From: Mesorhizobium loti
Lineage (GTDB): Bacteria; Pseudomonadota; Alphaproteobacteria; Rhizobiales; Rhizobiaceae
Direction of reading: 5' to 3'
Assembly: GCF_003148495.1 (NCBI RefSeq)
Contig: NZ_QGGH01000002.1
Coordinates: forward strand, 310,001-374,000
DNA: 64,000 nt
Of the stretch, positions 19,188-29,300 are shown in pieces. Positions within the stretch are counted from its first letter, which is position 1. Every line of letters begins with the position of its first letter. Below the pieces are notes generated by a model. That model was given only the letters and a program-made list of their open reading frames with translations. It made no database searches and was not told the DNA's origin. The position numbers and the translations under genes were made by a program.

Positions 19188-21242
19188 CTACCGCAGCGCT
19201 GCCGCGATGTTGCCGCCATCGACCGTTGTCACGTCGGCGGTGGTGCGATCGGCCAGCGCATGGTGCAGGAAGGCCTGCGCTACATCCTGCGCCGTTACTT
19301 CCTGGCCGAGCAAATTGCCGGACATGTAGTCCTTCTCCGACACGCCGCGCGCGCCCGAACGGCTGGCGATCATGGCGTCGGTCAGAAGCCCTGAGCGGAT
19401 GCGGTCGGCATTGACCGCGTTCGAGCGGATGCCGTGCGCGCCATAGTCGAGCGCGTATTGCCGGGACAGGAACAGCGTCGCCGCCTTCGGCACGCCATAG
19501 GCGCCGAACTTCGGCCCCGGATTGACCGCCTGCTTGGAGGTGTTGAACAAAAGCACGCCGCCTGTGCCCTGCTCGAGCATGATGCGCACCGCGTTCTGCG
19601 CCACCGACTGGTGGGCGAAGAAATTGAGCTCGAAACTCTTGCGCAAAAGTGCATCGTCGAGCTCGCCGATCCGCCCTTCCCAGGCCGCCCCCGCATTGGA
19701 GACCAGGATGTCGACACCGCCGAACACGGCGACCGCCCTGTCGAAGGCGGCATGCACCTGGGCCGGGTCGGTGATGTCGGCGGCGACGCCGATCGAACTG
19801 TTGCCGGCCTTCTTCGCCGCCTCTGCGGCCTTGTCGGCGTCGAGATCGACGACGACGGCATGGGCGCCATTGTCGGCGAACAGTTTCGCTGTCGCCGCAC
19901 CGATCGCGCCGGCGCCGCCGGTGATCAGCACCACCTGGCCGGTCAGCGGCTTCGGCTTGTTGGAGGCGAGCTTGGCCTGTTCCAGCGACCAGTATTCGAG
20001 CGGGAAAAGGTCGGCCTTGGAGAGCGGATGGAACCGGCCGACCGCCTCGGCGCCGCGCACCGCCTCGATCCACATCTCGCCGACATCCGACGCGATCTTC
20101 GCGTCCTTCAGCGTGCGGCCGTGGCCGAACATGCCGAGGCCTGGCACCAGTGTCAGCCGCGGCATCTGGTCGAGCATGGTGCGCTTGACGTCGTCGAGCG
20201 CATCATTGGTCTCGAAATAGGCGCGGTAATCCTTGGCGAAGGCGTCGACATGGCTCTTGATCACGGATTTGTAGTCACCGGCCTTGTCCGCATCGGGCGC
20301 CGGCAGCGCCATCGGCCCGGTCTTGATGCGGATCGACAGATCGGGTGTCGACACGCCGCGTCCGGCATAGTCGGCAATCTCGGATGAATTGATGAAATCG
20401 ACGATTGCCGGCGAAGTGCGGAAATCGCTGATCATGCGGTCGAAGCGGCCTTCGCCGCGCGCTACCGCCACCGCGCCGCGCAGCGTAGGTGCGATGGACG
20501 CGGGTGTCGCGAGCTTTGCCGGCAAGGCTGCCTTTGCAGCCGAAGGCTTGCCGTGATTGGCAATGTAGTCCTCGGCGACGTTCACATAGTGGATCATCCG
20601 GTCGTAGGCTTGTTTGGCGTCGTCGCCGAAGGTGAAGATGCCATGCTTGTCGAGGATCAGGCCCTCGACATCAGGGTCGGCGTCGAAGATATCGGCGGCC
20701 GCCTTGGCGAGGTCGAAGCCGGGCATGATGTAGGGCACATAACCCATCTTCGACCCGAATACCGTCTTGACCAGTGGCTTGGAGTCTTCCTGGTCGACGA
20801 TGGCGAGGATAGCGGTCGAGTGCGTGTGGTCGACGAATTTGTGCGGCAGGAAGGCGTGCAGCAGCGTCTCGACCGAGGGGTTGGGTGACGACGGGTCGAT
20901 GAGGTTGACGCGCTGCAGCGCGACCATGTCCTCGTCGGCCAATCTGTTCAGCGCGCGCGCCTTGAGCAGCGGCTTGAGCTTGACCGCCGGCAGGCCCTGC
21001 GGCTCGATGACGCCCATGTCCCAGCCGCTGCCCTTGACGCACAGCACGTCCCATTGGTCGCCGACAAGATCGGTCGCCGTCGTCTTGCAGGAGGTGTTGC
21101 CGCCACCATGCAGGACCAGCCTTGGTTCGCCGCCGAGCAGCCGGGTCGTGTAGACGCGCAGCGCCAGGTCGCGGCCGACACCCTTCTTTGCATAGTCGGC
21201 AACGAGCTTTTCGGCTGCATCGTCATTCCACAGGTTCTTCAT
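19188..21242 (-). CDS. bifunctional class II sugar-phosphate aldolase / short-chain dehydrogenase
   Basis: A 684-residue fusion like RhaD (RhaEW) of rhizobia. The N-terminal 400 residues are a zinc class II aldolase: LHGGGNTSCK phosphate-binding loop and VDHTHSTA with the metal-binding His-x-His. The C-terminal part, from about residue 435, is a short-chain dehydrogenase: TGGAGAIG nucleotide loop near 441-448 and the YxxxK pair near 582. Such fusions cleave a ketose 1-phosphate to DHAP plus an aldehyde and then oxidise the aldehyde. In rhamnose use that aldehyde is lactaldehyde, but no rhaI or rhaK is here. Next to mtnK-mtnA, methylthioribulose 1-phosphate or 5-deoxyribulose 1-phosphate fits better. 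The ATG at 21242 gives the family start; the open frame upstream is discarded. Confidence 0.88.
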   Translation of the reverse strand: MKNLWNDDAAEKLVADYAKKGVGRDLALRVYTTRLLGGEPRLVLHGGGNTSCKTTATDLVGDQWDVLCVKGSGWDMGVIEPQGLPAVKLKPLLKARALNRLADEDMVALQRVNLIDPSSPNPSVETLLHAFLPHKFVDHTHSTAILAIVDQEDSKPLVKTVFGSKMGYVPYIMPGFDLAKAAADIFDADPDVEGLILDKHGIFTFGDDAKQAYDRMIHYVNVAEDYIANHGKPSAAKAALPAKLATPASIAPTLRGAVAVARGEGRFDRMISDFRTSPAIVDFINSSEIADYAGRGVSTPDLSIRIKTGPMALPAPDADKAGDYKSVIKSHVDAFAKDYRAYFETNDALDDVKRTMLDQMPRLTLVPGLGMFGHGRTLKDAKIASDVGEMWIEAVRGAEAVGRFHPLSKADLFPLEYWSLEQAKLASNKPKPLTGQVVLITGGAGAIGAATAKLFADNGAHAVVVDLDADKAAEAAKKAGNSSIGVAADITDPAQVHAAFDRAVAVFGGVDILVSNAGAAWEGRIGELDDALLRKSFELNFFAHQSVAQNAVRIMLEQGTGGVLLFNTSKQAVNPGPKFGAYGVPKAATLFLSRQYALDYGAHGIRSNAVNADRIRSGLLTDAMIASRSGARGVSEKDYMSGNLLGQEVTAQDVAQAFLHHALADRTTADVTTVDGGNIAAALR

Positions 21243-21333
21243 GTTCGCTTCGTCCGGTTGCTGTCTTTGATGGTGAAACAGGAATGCCGCGACGCTTTGA
21301 TGACAATGCGCCGGCGACGGAGATGGCGGTTTC

Positions 21334-22299
21334 CTAGGAGGCCTTTTCTGTCGTGGCGGCCGCATGATCCAGAAGCCGCTGCGCCATGCGCGCGCCGACC
21401 ACCAGATGCGTGCAAAGGCCGCCCGCGATCGCCGCGAGCAGCGGTTCGAACTTGCTGTCCTCCTGCACCACCATCAGCCGCCTGGCGATGGCGCGCAGCG
21501 AGGCAAGTTCGGCGGAGATCACACGCCGGTTATAACTGCAGTCGAGCACCTTGCCCTCGGCGTCGATGATCTGCCCGGCAATGACGCCGGCAGCGCCTCG
21601 GCTGCGCAGGCCAGCCATTTCGTCAGGAGTGAGCGCGCCGCATTTGACCAGATGGCTGTCGGCGTCAACCGCGCCGACCGAGTACAGCGCCAGGTCGCAG
21701 TCGCGCACGCCCGACAATTGCTCCCGGATCACCGGCTCGGCACGCAGCGCGCGCGCCAGCTCTTCCGTCGACAGCACCAGCGGCGCGTAGAAGTTGAGCC
21801 CCTTGGCGTTGAGACGTCGCGCGATTTCCATGGTGCACTGGTCGGGCCGGTAGGAATAGGGCGCGCCGAGATTGCCGCAGAGCTGCACCACCGTGACATC
21901 CTGCAGGTCGGCATAGGACATGATGTCGGCGATCATGTAGACGGTGCGGCCCCAGGCGACGCCGATGCGGTCGCCCTTCTTGACCAGTTCGAGGAAGACG
22001 CTTGCCGCCAGCACGGCGATTTCCGTCGACGGGTCGGCGATATGGGCGTTTTCGGGCGCGATCCAGACGGCGTCGAGGCCCAGCGCATCCTCGAGCTTGC
22101 GCGCCAGCACATCGTCGGTGAAAAGCTGCGTCGAGGTCGAGATGTTGACGATGCCGGTCTCGCGCGCCTTGCGCAGATACATGGCGACCGAGGCGCGGGA
22201 AATGTTAAGCTGGCTCGCCACCTGGTCCTGCCGCAGGCCATGAGCATAATAAAGCCAGGCGGCCTTGTGGATGAGCTGTTCTGCCGGTCGGATCGCCAT
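21334..22299 (-). CDS. SorC/DeoR-type sugar-binding transcriptional regulator
   Basis: A 321-residue regulator with an N-terminal helix-turn-helix (QDQVASQLNISRASVAMYLR, about residues 23-45) and a C-terminal sugar-phosphate-binding domain of the SorC class. These proteins sense phosphorylated sugars, usually intermediates of the pathway they control. The ATG at 22299 is preceded by GAGGAGA; the open frame to 22338 is not needed. It is 91 bases upstream of the aldolase-dehydrogenase gene on the same strand, so the two probably share a transcript. It is a good candidate for the protein that binds the palindrome at 14429-14457. Confidence 0.88.
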   Translation of the reverse strand: MAIRPAEQLIHKAAWLYYAHGLRQDQVASQLNISRASVAMYLRKARETGIVNISTSTQLFTDDVLARKLEDALGLDAVWIAPENAHIADPSTEIAVLAASVFLELVKKGDRIGVAWGRTVYMIADIMSYADLQDVTVVQLCGNLGAPYSYRPDQCTMEIARRLNAKGLNFYAPLVLSTEELARALRAEPVIREQLSGVRDCDLALYSVGAVDADSHLVKCGALTPDEMAGLRSRGAAGVIAGQIIDAEGKVLDCSYNRRVISAELASLRAIARRLMVVQEDSKFEPLLAAIAGGLCTHLVVGARMAQRLLDHAAATTEKAS

Positions 22300-22317
22300 G
22301 CCGTCTCCTCGGCTGAC

Positions 22318-22345
22318 ATTATTCACAGCTCTCGACAAAAGTCAA
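22318..22345 (-). promoter_or_regulatory. putative promoter of the sorC-aldolase unit
   Basis: On the minus strand TTGACT (22345-22340) and AATAAT (22323-22318) are 16 bases apart and lie just upstream of the regulator start. The match to the sigma-70 pattern is fair. No clear palindrome is seen around it. Confidence 0.45.
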
Positions 22346-22489
22346 ATTGGGCAAAGGTATGCGATGCCCTTTTGCCGGGCGAATCTGGATCATCATTGTT
22401 CCAAATGCGCTATAGCGAGGCATCGTTGATGGTGACGCGGCCCCAGCCTGTGATTAGAAGGTCTAAAAGAAAAACGCGGGGAGCATGGG

Positions 22490-24130
22490 ATGGGCAATCC
22501 ATACGAACAGGATCTCGACAAGAACGCGGCCAACCATCAGCCGTTGACGCCGCTTACCTATCTGGAGCGCGCGGCAAAGACCTATCCCGACCAGATCGCC
22601 ATCATCCATGGCCGCCAGCGCATCGACTATCGCACCTTTTGGCGCCGGTCGCTGAAGCTTGCCTCGGCGCTCGACAAGCGCGGCATCGGCAAGGGCGACA
22701 CCGTCACCGTCATGCTGTCCAACACGCCGCCGATGCTGGAGGCGCATTTCGGCGTGCCGATGACCAAGGCGGTGCTGCATTCGCTCAACACCCGCCTCGA
22801 TGCCGCGGTCATCGCCTTCCAGCTGGATCATGCCGAGACCAAGGTGCTGATCGTCGACCGCGAATTCTCCAGCGTCGTCAAGCAGGCTCTGGAACTGGCC
22901 AAGGTCAAGCCGCTGGTCATCGACTATGACGATCCCGAATACGCCGCTGACGCGCCGTATCCGAAAGGCGAGCGGATTGGCACTCTGGACTATGAGGCGT
23001 TTGTTGCTGGCGGCGACGAGGACTTCACCTGGTCGATGCCCGACGACGAATGGGATGCCATTTCGCTGAACTATACCTCCGGAACGACAGGCAATCCGAA
23101 GGGCGTCGTCTACCACCATCGCGGTGCGGCCCTGATGGCCTACACCAACACCATCCATGCCGGCATGGCCAAGCATGCGGTCTATCTGTGGACGTTGCCG
23201 ATGTTCCACTGCAACGGCTGGTGTTTTCCCTGGACGCTCGCCGTCCAGGCCGGCACCCATGTCTGCCTGCGCTGGGTGCGGCCGAAGCCGATCTACGATG
23301 CGATTGCCGATCAGGGCGTCACCCATCTGTGCGGCGCGCCGGTGGTCATGTCGGTGCTGATCAATGCCAGGGACGAGGACAAGCGCGCATTTCCGCAGAC
23401 GGTCACCTTCAACACGGCCGCAGCGCCGCCACCGGAAGCGGTACTGTCGGGGATGGCCGATGCCGGCTTTGCCGTCACCCATCTCTACGGCCTGACCGAG
23501 ACCTATGGCCCGGCGGTCGTCAACGAATGGCATGGCGCCTGGGACGACCTCGAAAAGGGCGAGCGCAGCGCCAAGAAGGCGCGGCAGGGCGTGCGCTATG
23601 CAGCGCTCGAAGGCCTGACCGTCATGGATCCCGAAACGATGCAGGCGACACCGGCCGACGGCGAGACCATCGGCGAGGTCATGTTCCGGGGCAACATCGT
23701 CATGAAAGGCTATTTGAAGAACGGCAAGGCGAGCGACGAAGCTTTTGCCGGCGGCTGGTTCCATTCCGGCGATCTCGGCGTCATGCACCCCGACGGCTAC
23801 ATCCAGCTCAAGGACCGCTCCAAGGACATCATCATTTCTGGTGGCGAGAACATTTCCTCGATCGAGGTCGAGGACGCGCTCTACAAACACCCGTCCGTTG
23901 CCTCTTGCGGCGTCGTCGCCAGGCCTGACGACAAATGGGGCGAGGTGCCTGTAGCCTATGTCGAACTGAAGCCCGGCAAGGCGGCGACCGAGGCCGAGAT
24001 CATCGAACATTGCCGGGGATTGCTGGCGCGCTTCAAGGTGCCGAAGGCGGTGATCTTCGCCGAAATCCCGAAGACCTCGACCGGCAAGATCCAGAAGTTC
24101 CGGCTGCGCGAGATGGCCAAGGTCACCTGA
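22490..24130 (+). CDS. AMP-forming acyl-CoA synthetase
   Basis: A 546-residue adenylate-forming enzyme that activates a carboxylic acid to its CoA thioester. The AMP-binding motif is YTSGTTGNPKG, the adenine-binding segment is YGLTETYGP, the hinge is FHSGDLG...LKDRSKDIIISGGENISS, and the catalytic lysine lies in KTSTGKIQKF near the C-terminus. It resembles the medium-chain and aryl acid-activating group (AAE/DmdB-like) rather than acetyl-CoA synthetase. GGGGAG at 22478-22483 precedes the ATG at 22490. It diverges from the SorC regulator gene. The substrate cannot be read from sequence; fatty or short aryl acids are typical. Confidence 0.9.
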   Translation: MGNPYEQDLDKNAANHQPLTPLTYLERAAKTYPDQIAIIHGRQRIDYRTFWRRSLKLASALDKRGIGKGDTVTVMLSNTPPMLEAHFGVPMTKAVLHSLNTRLDAAVIAFQLDHAETKVLIVDREFSSVVKQALELAKVKPLVIDYDDPEYAADAPYPKGERIGTLDYEAFVAGGDEDFTWSMPDDEWDAISLNYTSGTTGNPKGVVYHHRGAALMAYTNTIHAGMAKHAVYLWTLPMFHCNGWCFPWTLAVQAGTHVCLRWVRPKPIYDAIADQGVTHLCGAPVVMSVLINARDEDKRAFPQTVTFNTAAAPPPEAVLSGMADAGFAVTHLYGLTETYGPAVVNEWHGAWDDLEKGERSAKKARQGVRYAALEGLTVMDPETMQATPADGETIGEVMFRGNIVMKGYLKNGKASDEAFAGGWFHSGDLGVMHPDGYIQLKDRSKDIIISGGENISSIEVEDALYKHPSVASCGVVARPDDKWGEVPVAYVELKPGKAATEAEIIEHCRGLLARFKVPKAVIFAEIPKTSTGKIQKFRLREMAKVT

Positions 24131-24266
24131 AACGCCGACGGCCTTTCGCGGAAAATATTTTCAGTGGCTCGCATCTTCGGGCCGCTTCGTGACGTCTATT
24201 GGATGTCACCATCTGTCACCAATCGTACGCGTACACAGAATCTGCGTTGACAGACCGTCCATTTCG

Positions 24267-24306
24267 ATTTACGAATGACGAAAGTTGAAATTCGTCACTC
24301 GTAAAT
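24267..24306. promoter_or_regulatory. TetR operator overlapping the tetR-RND promoter
   Basis: A 16-base inverted repeat with a single mismatch (atttacgaatgacgaa / ttcgtcactcgtaaat) and an eight-base spacer lies just before the tetR start. A consensus TTGACA (24247-24252) is followed after 17 bases by TACGAA inside the left arm, so the repressor would block the -10 box. This is the arrangement expected for autoregulation of an efflux operon. Confidence 0.75.
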
Positions 24307-24318
24307 TGACAGAGGATC

Positions 24319-24924
24319 ATGTCCGAAGCCGCCACCATAGTCGCCGACGCCGCCCGACAGGAAAATGTGACGCGCATTCTCGACTGCGCCGAGCGCCTGT
24401 TCCGGCACTACGGCTACGGCAAGACCAATGTCGCCGACATCGCCCGTGAACTCGGCATGTCGCCGGCCAACATCTATCGTTTCTTTGCCTCCAAGGTCGA
24501 AATCCACCAGGCCGTCTGTGGCCGGATGCTCGGCGCCAGCTACAAGATGGCCTACGAGATCATGCACCTGCCGGTCAACGCCGAGGAGCGGCTTCGGCGT
24601 TACGTGCATGCGCAATACAAGATGACGATGGAGGTCATGCTCGACGACCAGAAGGTCCACGAGATGGTCATCGTTGCCCTCGAACGCGACTGGGGCGTGA
24701 TCGACAAGCATGTCGACAGCATTCACGACCTGTTTGCGGAAGTGATCCGCGATGGCATCGAGGCCGGTGAGTTCAGGGAGCAGGATCCCGTGATCGCGTC
24801 GCGCTGCTTCGGCGCCGCAACCGTCATCCTGTGCCATCCGCAGATGGTGGCGCAGTGCCTTGCCAAGACCAACCGGGCAATGCCCGACGACCTCATCGAT
24901 TATGCAATCAAGGCACTGAAATAG
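24319..24924 (+). CDS. TetR family repressor of the RND efflux operon
   Basis: A 201-residue TetR regulator. The helix-turn-helix lies at about residues 16-60 (ILDCAERLFRHYGYGKTNVADIARELGMSPANIYRFFASK). The C-terminal domain, as in other efflux repressors, would bind the inducing compound. AGAGG precedes the ATG. It is the first gene of an apparent operon with an RND adaptor (47 bases downstream) and pump, and a 40-bp near-perfect palindrome lies 12 bases upstream of its start, consistent with self-repression. Confidence 0.9.
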   Translation: MSEAATIVADAARQENVTRILDCAERLFRHYGYGKTNVADIARELGMSPANIYRFFASKVEIHQAVCGRMLGASYKMAYEIMHLPVNAEERLRRYVHAQYKMTMEVMLDDQKVHEMVIVALERDWGVIDKHVDSIHDLFAEVIRDGIEAGEFREQDPVIASRCFGAATVILCHPQMVAQCLAKTNRAMPDDLIDYAIKALK

Positions 24925-24971
24925 CCCCCGCCAGCCGGTGTCGACCATTCATCTCCAGTCGGAGTACCAAG

Positions 24972-26114
24972 ATGTCTTTGTCCAATTCCATCCTCCGTAA
25001 GCTGCCAGTTGCCGGCCTGATTGTCGCGGCGCTCGGGCTTGCCGGCTGCAGCCAAGAGAAAGCCGAAGTCAAGGACATCATCCGCCCGGTCAAGGTCGTC
25101 GAGATCGCCCAGGCGCATGACACCCGCACGCTCTCCTATTCCGGCTCGGTGCGGGCTCGCACCGAAAGCGCACTGGCTTTCCGCGTCAACGGCAAGATCA
25201 CCGAGCGCCTCGTCGACATCGGCCAGCATGTGGTTGCGGGCGACGTGCTCGCCCGCATCGATCCCATCGATTACGACCTGTCGGTCAAGAGTGCGCAGGC
25301 AGCCCTTGATGCCGCCGATCGGCAGGTCGAGACGTCAGAGCTGTCCCGCAAGCGCGCCGAGCAGCTGTTTGACAAGAAGTTCGCGCCGAAATCGCAGCTT
25401 GAGCAGGCGACCCTGAGCTACGACCAGGCTGTCGCCACCCGCGATTCCGCTCGCTCGACGCTTGCCCAGGCCAGGAACCAGGTCGGCTATACCGATCTCA
25501 AGGCCGACAGGGACGGCATCGTCACCGCGGTCAGCGCCGATGTAGGCCAGGTGGTTGGGTCCGGCGCGCCGGTTGTCACTGTTGCCGTCGACGGCGAAAA
25601 GGAAGTGCTGATCGCCGTGCCGGAAATGGAAATCGCCGAATTCAAGCCGGGCAAGATCGTCAAGGCGGGCTTCTGGTCCGACGACGCGCTGGCGCTCGAC
25701 GGCAAGGTCCGTGAGGTCGCCGGCAGCGCCGATCCGCAATCGCGCACCTTCGCCGTTCGCGTCAGCCTGCCCAACGATCCGCGCGTGCTTCTCGGCATGA
25801 CCGCCAGCATCGAAGCCTCGGCGGCCAATGAGCGGCAGCTCGTGTCGATCCCGCTGAGCGCACTGGCCGAGCAAGGCAGCCAGTCGATCGTCTGGACCGT
25901 CGATCGCGGCGCCGACACCGTTCACGCCCGTCCGGTCAAGGTCGCCGCGTTCGCCGCCGGTGGCGTGCGTGTTGCCGAGGGACTGAAGCCCGGCGACGTC
26001 GTGGTCGCTGCCGGCACGCAGTTCATGACCGAGAACCTCAAGGTGAAACTCGCCGGCGATGCGGCACTGCAGTCCGCATCTGCGGCTGACGGCGACGCCA
26101 AGCAGGTGCGCTAA
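24972..26114 (+). CDS. RND efflux periplasmic adaptor lipoprotein
   Basis: A 380-residue membrane-fusion protein linking an inner-membrane RND pump to an outer-membrane channel. The N-terminus is a lipoprotein signal with lipobox GLAGC (Cys26). Split lipoyl-type halves flank a coiled-coil hairpin (about residues 95-165), followed by beta-barrel and membrane-proximal domains. GGAG at 24961-24964 fixes the ATG at 24972; the frame open to 24831 overlaps tetR and is rejected. The pump gene follows after a 202-base spacer that contains a GC-rich hairpin. No outer-membrane factor gene is in the window. Confidence 0.92.
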   Translation: MSLSNSILRKLPVAGLIVAALGLAGCSQEKAEVKDIIRPVKVVEIAQAHDTRTLSYSGSVRARTESALAFRVNGKITERLVDIGQHVVAGDVLARIDPIDYDLSVKSAQAALDAADRQVETSELSRKRAEQLFDKKFAPKSQLEQATLSYDQAVATRDSARSTLAQARNQVGYTDLKADRDGIVTAVSADVGQVVGSGAPVVTVAVDGEKEVLIAVPEMEIAEFKPGKIVKAGFWSDDALALDGKVREVAGSADPQSRTFAVRVSLPNDPRVLLGMTASIEASAANERQLVSIPLSALAEQGSQSIVWTVDRGADTVHARPVKVAAFAAGGVRVAEGLKPGDVVVAAGTQFMTENLKVKLAGDAALQSASAADGDAKQVR

Positions 26115-26125
26115 CGACAGACAAC

Positions 26126-26147
26126 CGGCTGCGCGTTCCCGCAGCCG
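26126..26147 (+). terminator. hairpin between adaptor and pump genes
   Basis: An eight-base GC stem (cggctgcg / cgcagccg) with a six-base loop lies 12 bases after the adaptor stop. No T-run follows. It may lower read-through into the pump gene or protect the upstream transcript; a full stop would need the pump to have its own promoter in the rest of the 202-base spacer, where I see none that is clear. Confidence 0.35.
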
Positions 26148-26316
26148 CTGGTTTCCGGGCGGCAAGCGCTCGAACCGAGGCGCTCGATTGATGTAACCCC
26201 CACATCGATTTTCGCGTCCCACCGCGATGAGCGTTTCTCCGCTCGGAGAGCCTTGCCGCCCGGAAGCCACTACCAAGCATTCGATCTTGTTGCTTTGAAA
26301 AGATGGACCAGCATCG

Positions 26317-29300
26317 ATGACCAATTCCACGGAAGAGAAGCGGCCTTTCAACCTGTCGCGCTGGGCAATCGGCCATCCGTCCATTGCACGGTTCCTGTTC
26401 GGCCTGATCATCATTTCCGGTGCGCTCGGCCTGATGCGCATGGGCCAGAAGGAAGATCCCGATTTCACCTTCCGGGTCATGGTCGTCCAGGCGATCTGGC
26501 CGGGCTCCTCGATCAAGGAGATGGAAGACCAGGTCGTCAACAAGATCGAGCGCAAGCTGCAGGAGACGCCGCATCTCGATTTCGTGCGCTCCTTCACCCG
26601 CGCCGGCAGCGCCATCATCACGGTGCAGATCAAGGGCGACACCAACGCCGCCGAAGTCACGGACGCCTTCTACCAGGTGCGCAAGAAGGTCGGCGATATC
26701 CAGGGCGATCTGCCGCAAGGCCTGCTCGGCCCATATTTCAACGACGAGTTCGGCGACACCTTCATCACGCTGCATTCGATCAGCGGCGATGGCTTCAGCT
26801 ATCCCGAACTGAAGAAATTCGCCATCCAGGCACGCGACATGCTTTTGACGACGCCCGGCGTCGAGAAGGCCGTCATCATCGGCGACCAGCCGGAAAAGCT
26901 CTATATCGACGTTTCGTCCAAGGCGCTGGCCGAACGCGGCCTGACGCTGACCGACCTGCAGAACGCGATCAAGGGACAGAACAATGTCGACCCGGCCGGC
27001 TCCGTCGACACCGGCACCAATTCGGTGCGCATTTCCGTCGAGGGCGATGTCAGCAAGGTCGAGGACATCAGGAACCTGCGCCTGCGCGCCGGCGGCCAGG
27101 TCACGAGGCTCGGCGACATCGCCACGGTGACGTCGGGGCTCGAAGATCCGTTCCAGCGCAAATACCGCTTCAATGGCCATGATAGCGTGCAACTTGGCGT
27201 CGTCATGGCCAAGGGCTTCAAGGTCACCGATGTCGGCAAGGATGTCGAGGCTACCTACAAGCGCTTCGAAGAGGCGCTGCCCTACGGCGTTTCGGTCGAC
27301 CAGATTTCCGACCAGCCGGGCGTCGTCACGGATGCGGTGGCCGAATTCATGCATGCGCTTGGCGAAGCGCTGCTGATTGTGCTGGTCGTTTCTTTCCTGT
27401 CAATCGGCTGGCGCTCGGGCCTGGTCATCGCTATCGCCATTCCGCTGGTGCTCGCCGCCACCTTCGCCATCATGTACGAACTCGGCATCGACCTGCAGCG
27501 CATCTCGCTCGGCGCGCTGATCATCGCGCTCGGCCTGCTTGTCGACGACGCCATGATCGTCGTCGAGATGATGGAGCGAAAGCTGGAGGAGGGGCTGGTC
27601 AAGATCGAGGCGGCGAGCTTCGCCTATTCCTCGACCGCCTTCCCGATGCTGACCGGCACGCTGATCACCACCGCCGGCTTCATCCCGGTCGGCTTCGCGG
27701 CTTCCACGGCTGGCGAATATGTCCGCACGCTGTTCTATGTCGTCGGCATCGCGCTGATCGTGTCCTGGTTCGTCGCGGTCTATTTCACGCCGTGGCTCGG
27801 CAACATGATCCTCAAGCAGCGCAAGCATGCCGGCAGCCATCACGATGTCTTCGACACGCGCTTCTACCGCCGGCTTCGCGCTACGGTGGGCTGGGCGGTG
27901 CGCCATCGCATCATCGTCCTGGTGATGACGCTGGTGACCTTCGGCACCAGCCTGTGGGCGTTCCAGTTCATTCCGCAGAACTTCTTCCCGCAATCGTCGC
28001 GGCCGGAAATCCTCGTCGACCTCTGGCTGCCGGAAGGCACCAGCATCAAGGAAGTCGAGGCGCAGGCCAAGGCGCTCGAAAGCAAGATGATGGACGACAA
28101 GGACAAGCGTTTCATCGCCACCTATATCGGCGAAGGCGCGCCGCGCTTCTTCCTGCCGCTCGACCAGCAACTGCGCAATCCCAACTTCGCCCAACTGCTC
28201 GTCATGGCCAATGACGAACCGGCCCGCGAACGGCTGATCGTCAAGTTGCGCACCGTCCTGGCGCAAGACTTCCCGTCCATCCGCGCCAAGGTCGACCGCC
28301 TTTTCCTCGGTCCGCCGACCGGCTGGCCGGTGCAGATGCGCGTCATGGGGCCGGATCGGCAGGAGGTGCGCCGCATCGCCGACCAGGTGAAGGCGAAGTT
28401 CCGCGAGGATCCGCTGCTTGGCGCCGTGCACGACGATTGGTTGGAGCCGGTGCCGGCGATGAAGCTGGTCATCGACCAGGATCGTGCCCGCGCGCTCGGC
28501 GTCACCTCGCAGCGCATCCGCCAGATGCTGCAGGCATCGATGTCCGGCGCGCCGCTCGACGATTTCCGCGACGGCGAGGAGACGGTGTCCATCGTCGCCC
28601 GCGAGCCGGATGCCAGCCGCAGCCTGCTGTCCTCGGTCGACTCCGTCTACATCCCGACCGATTTCGGCGGCTTCGTGCCGCTGTCGCAGGTGGCCAAGGT
28701 TGTCCCGGTGCTGGAGCAAGGCATCGAATGGCGCCGCGACCGCCTGCCGACCATCAGCGTGGGGGCAACGCTGCCCGACGGCGTGCAGTCCAACGACGTC
28801 GTCACCAAGCTCTACAAGGACATGCAGGGCCTGCGTGACGGTCTGGCTCCCGGCTATAAGATCGAGATCCAGGGCGGTGCCGAGGATTCGGCGGAAAGCC
28901 AGGCCTCGATCGCCGCCAAGGCACCGATCATGCTGGCCATCATCGTCGTGCTCTTGATGATCCAGCTGCAGAATTTCGGCAAGGCGATGCTGGTGCTGGC
29001 GACCGGTCCGCTCGGCATCATCGGTGCTGCCGCCGCCCTTTTGATCAGCGGTGCGCCGTTCGGCTTCGTCGCCATCCTCGGGGTCATCGCGCTGCTCGGC
29101 ATCATCATGCGCAACTCGATCATCCTGGTCGACCAGATCGACCAGGACATTGCCAAGGGCATGGAACGCTCCGAAGCGATCATCGGCTCGGCTGTACGCC
29201 GGTTCCGGCCGATCGTGCTGACGGCGATGACGGCCGTGCTGGCGCTGATCCCGATCTCGCGCGCCGTGTTCTGGGGGCCGCTCGCCTACGCCATGATGGG

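Noticed and set aside
19188..21242. L-rhamnose catabolic locus
   Set aside because: The aldolase-dehydrogenase fusion resembles RhaD, but no rhamnose isomerase, kinase, mutarotase or RhaSTPQ set is in the window, while mtnK and mtnA are. Kept as an alternative substrate only.
24204..24222. TGTCACCA repeated in the tetR upstream region as an operator
   Set aside because: Two short direct copies are too little; the palindrome at 24267-24306 explains control better.
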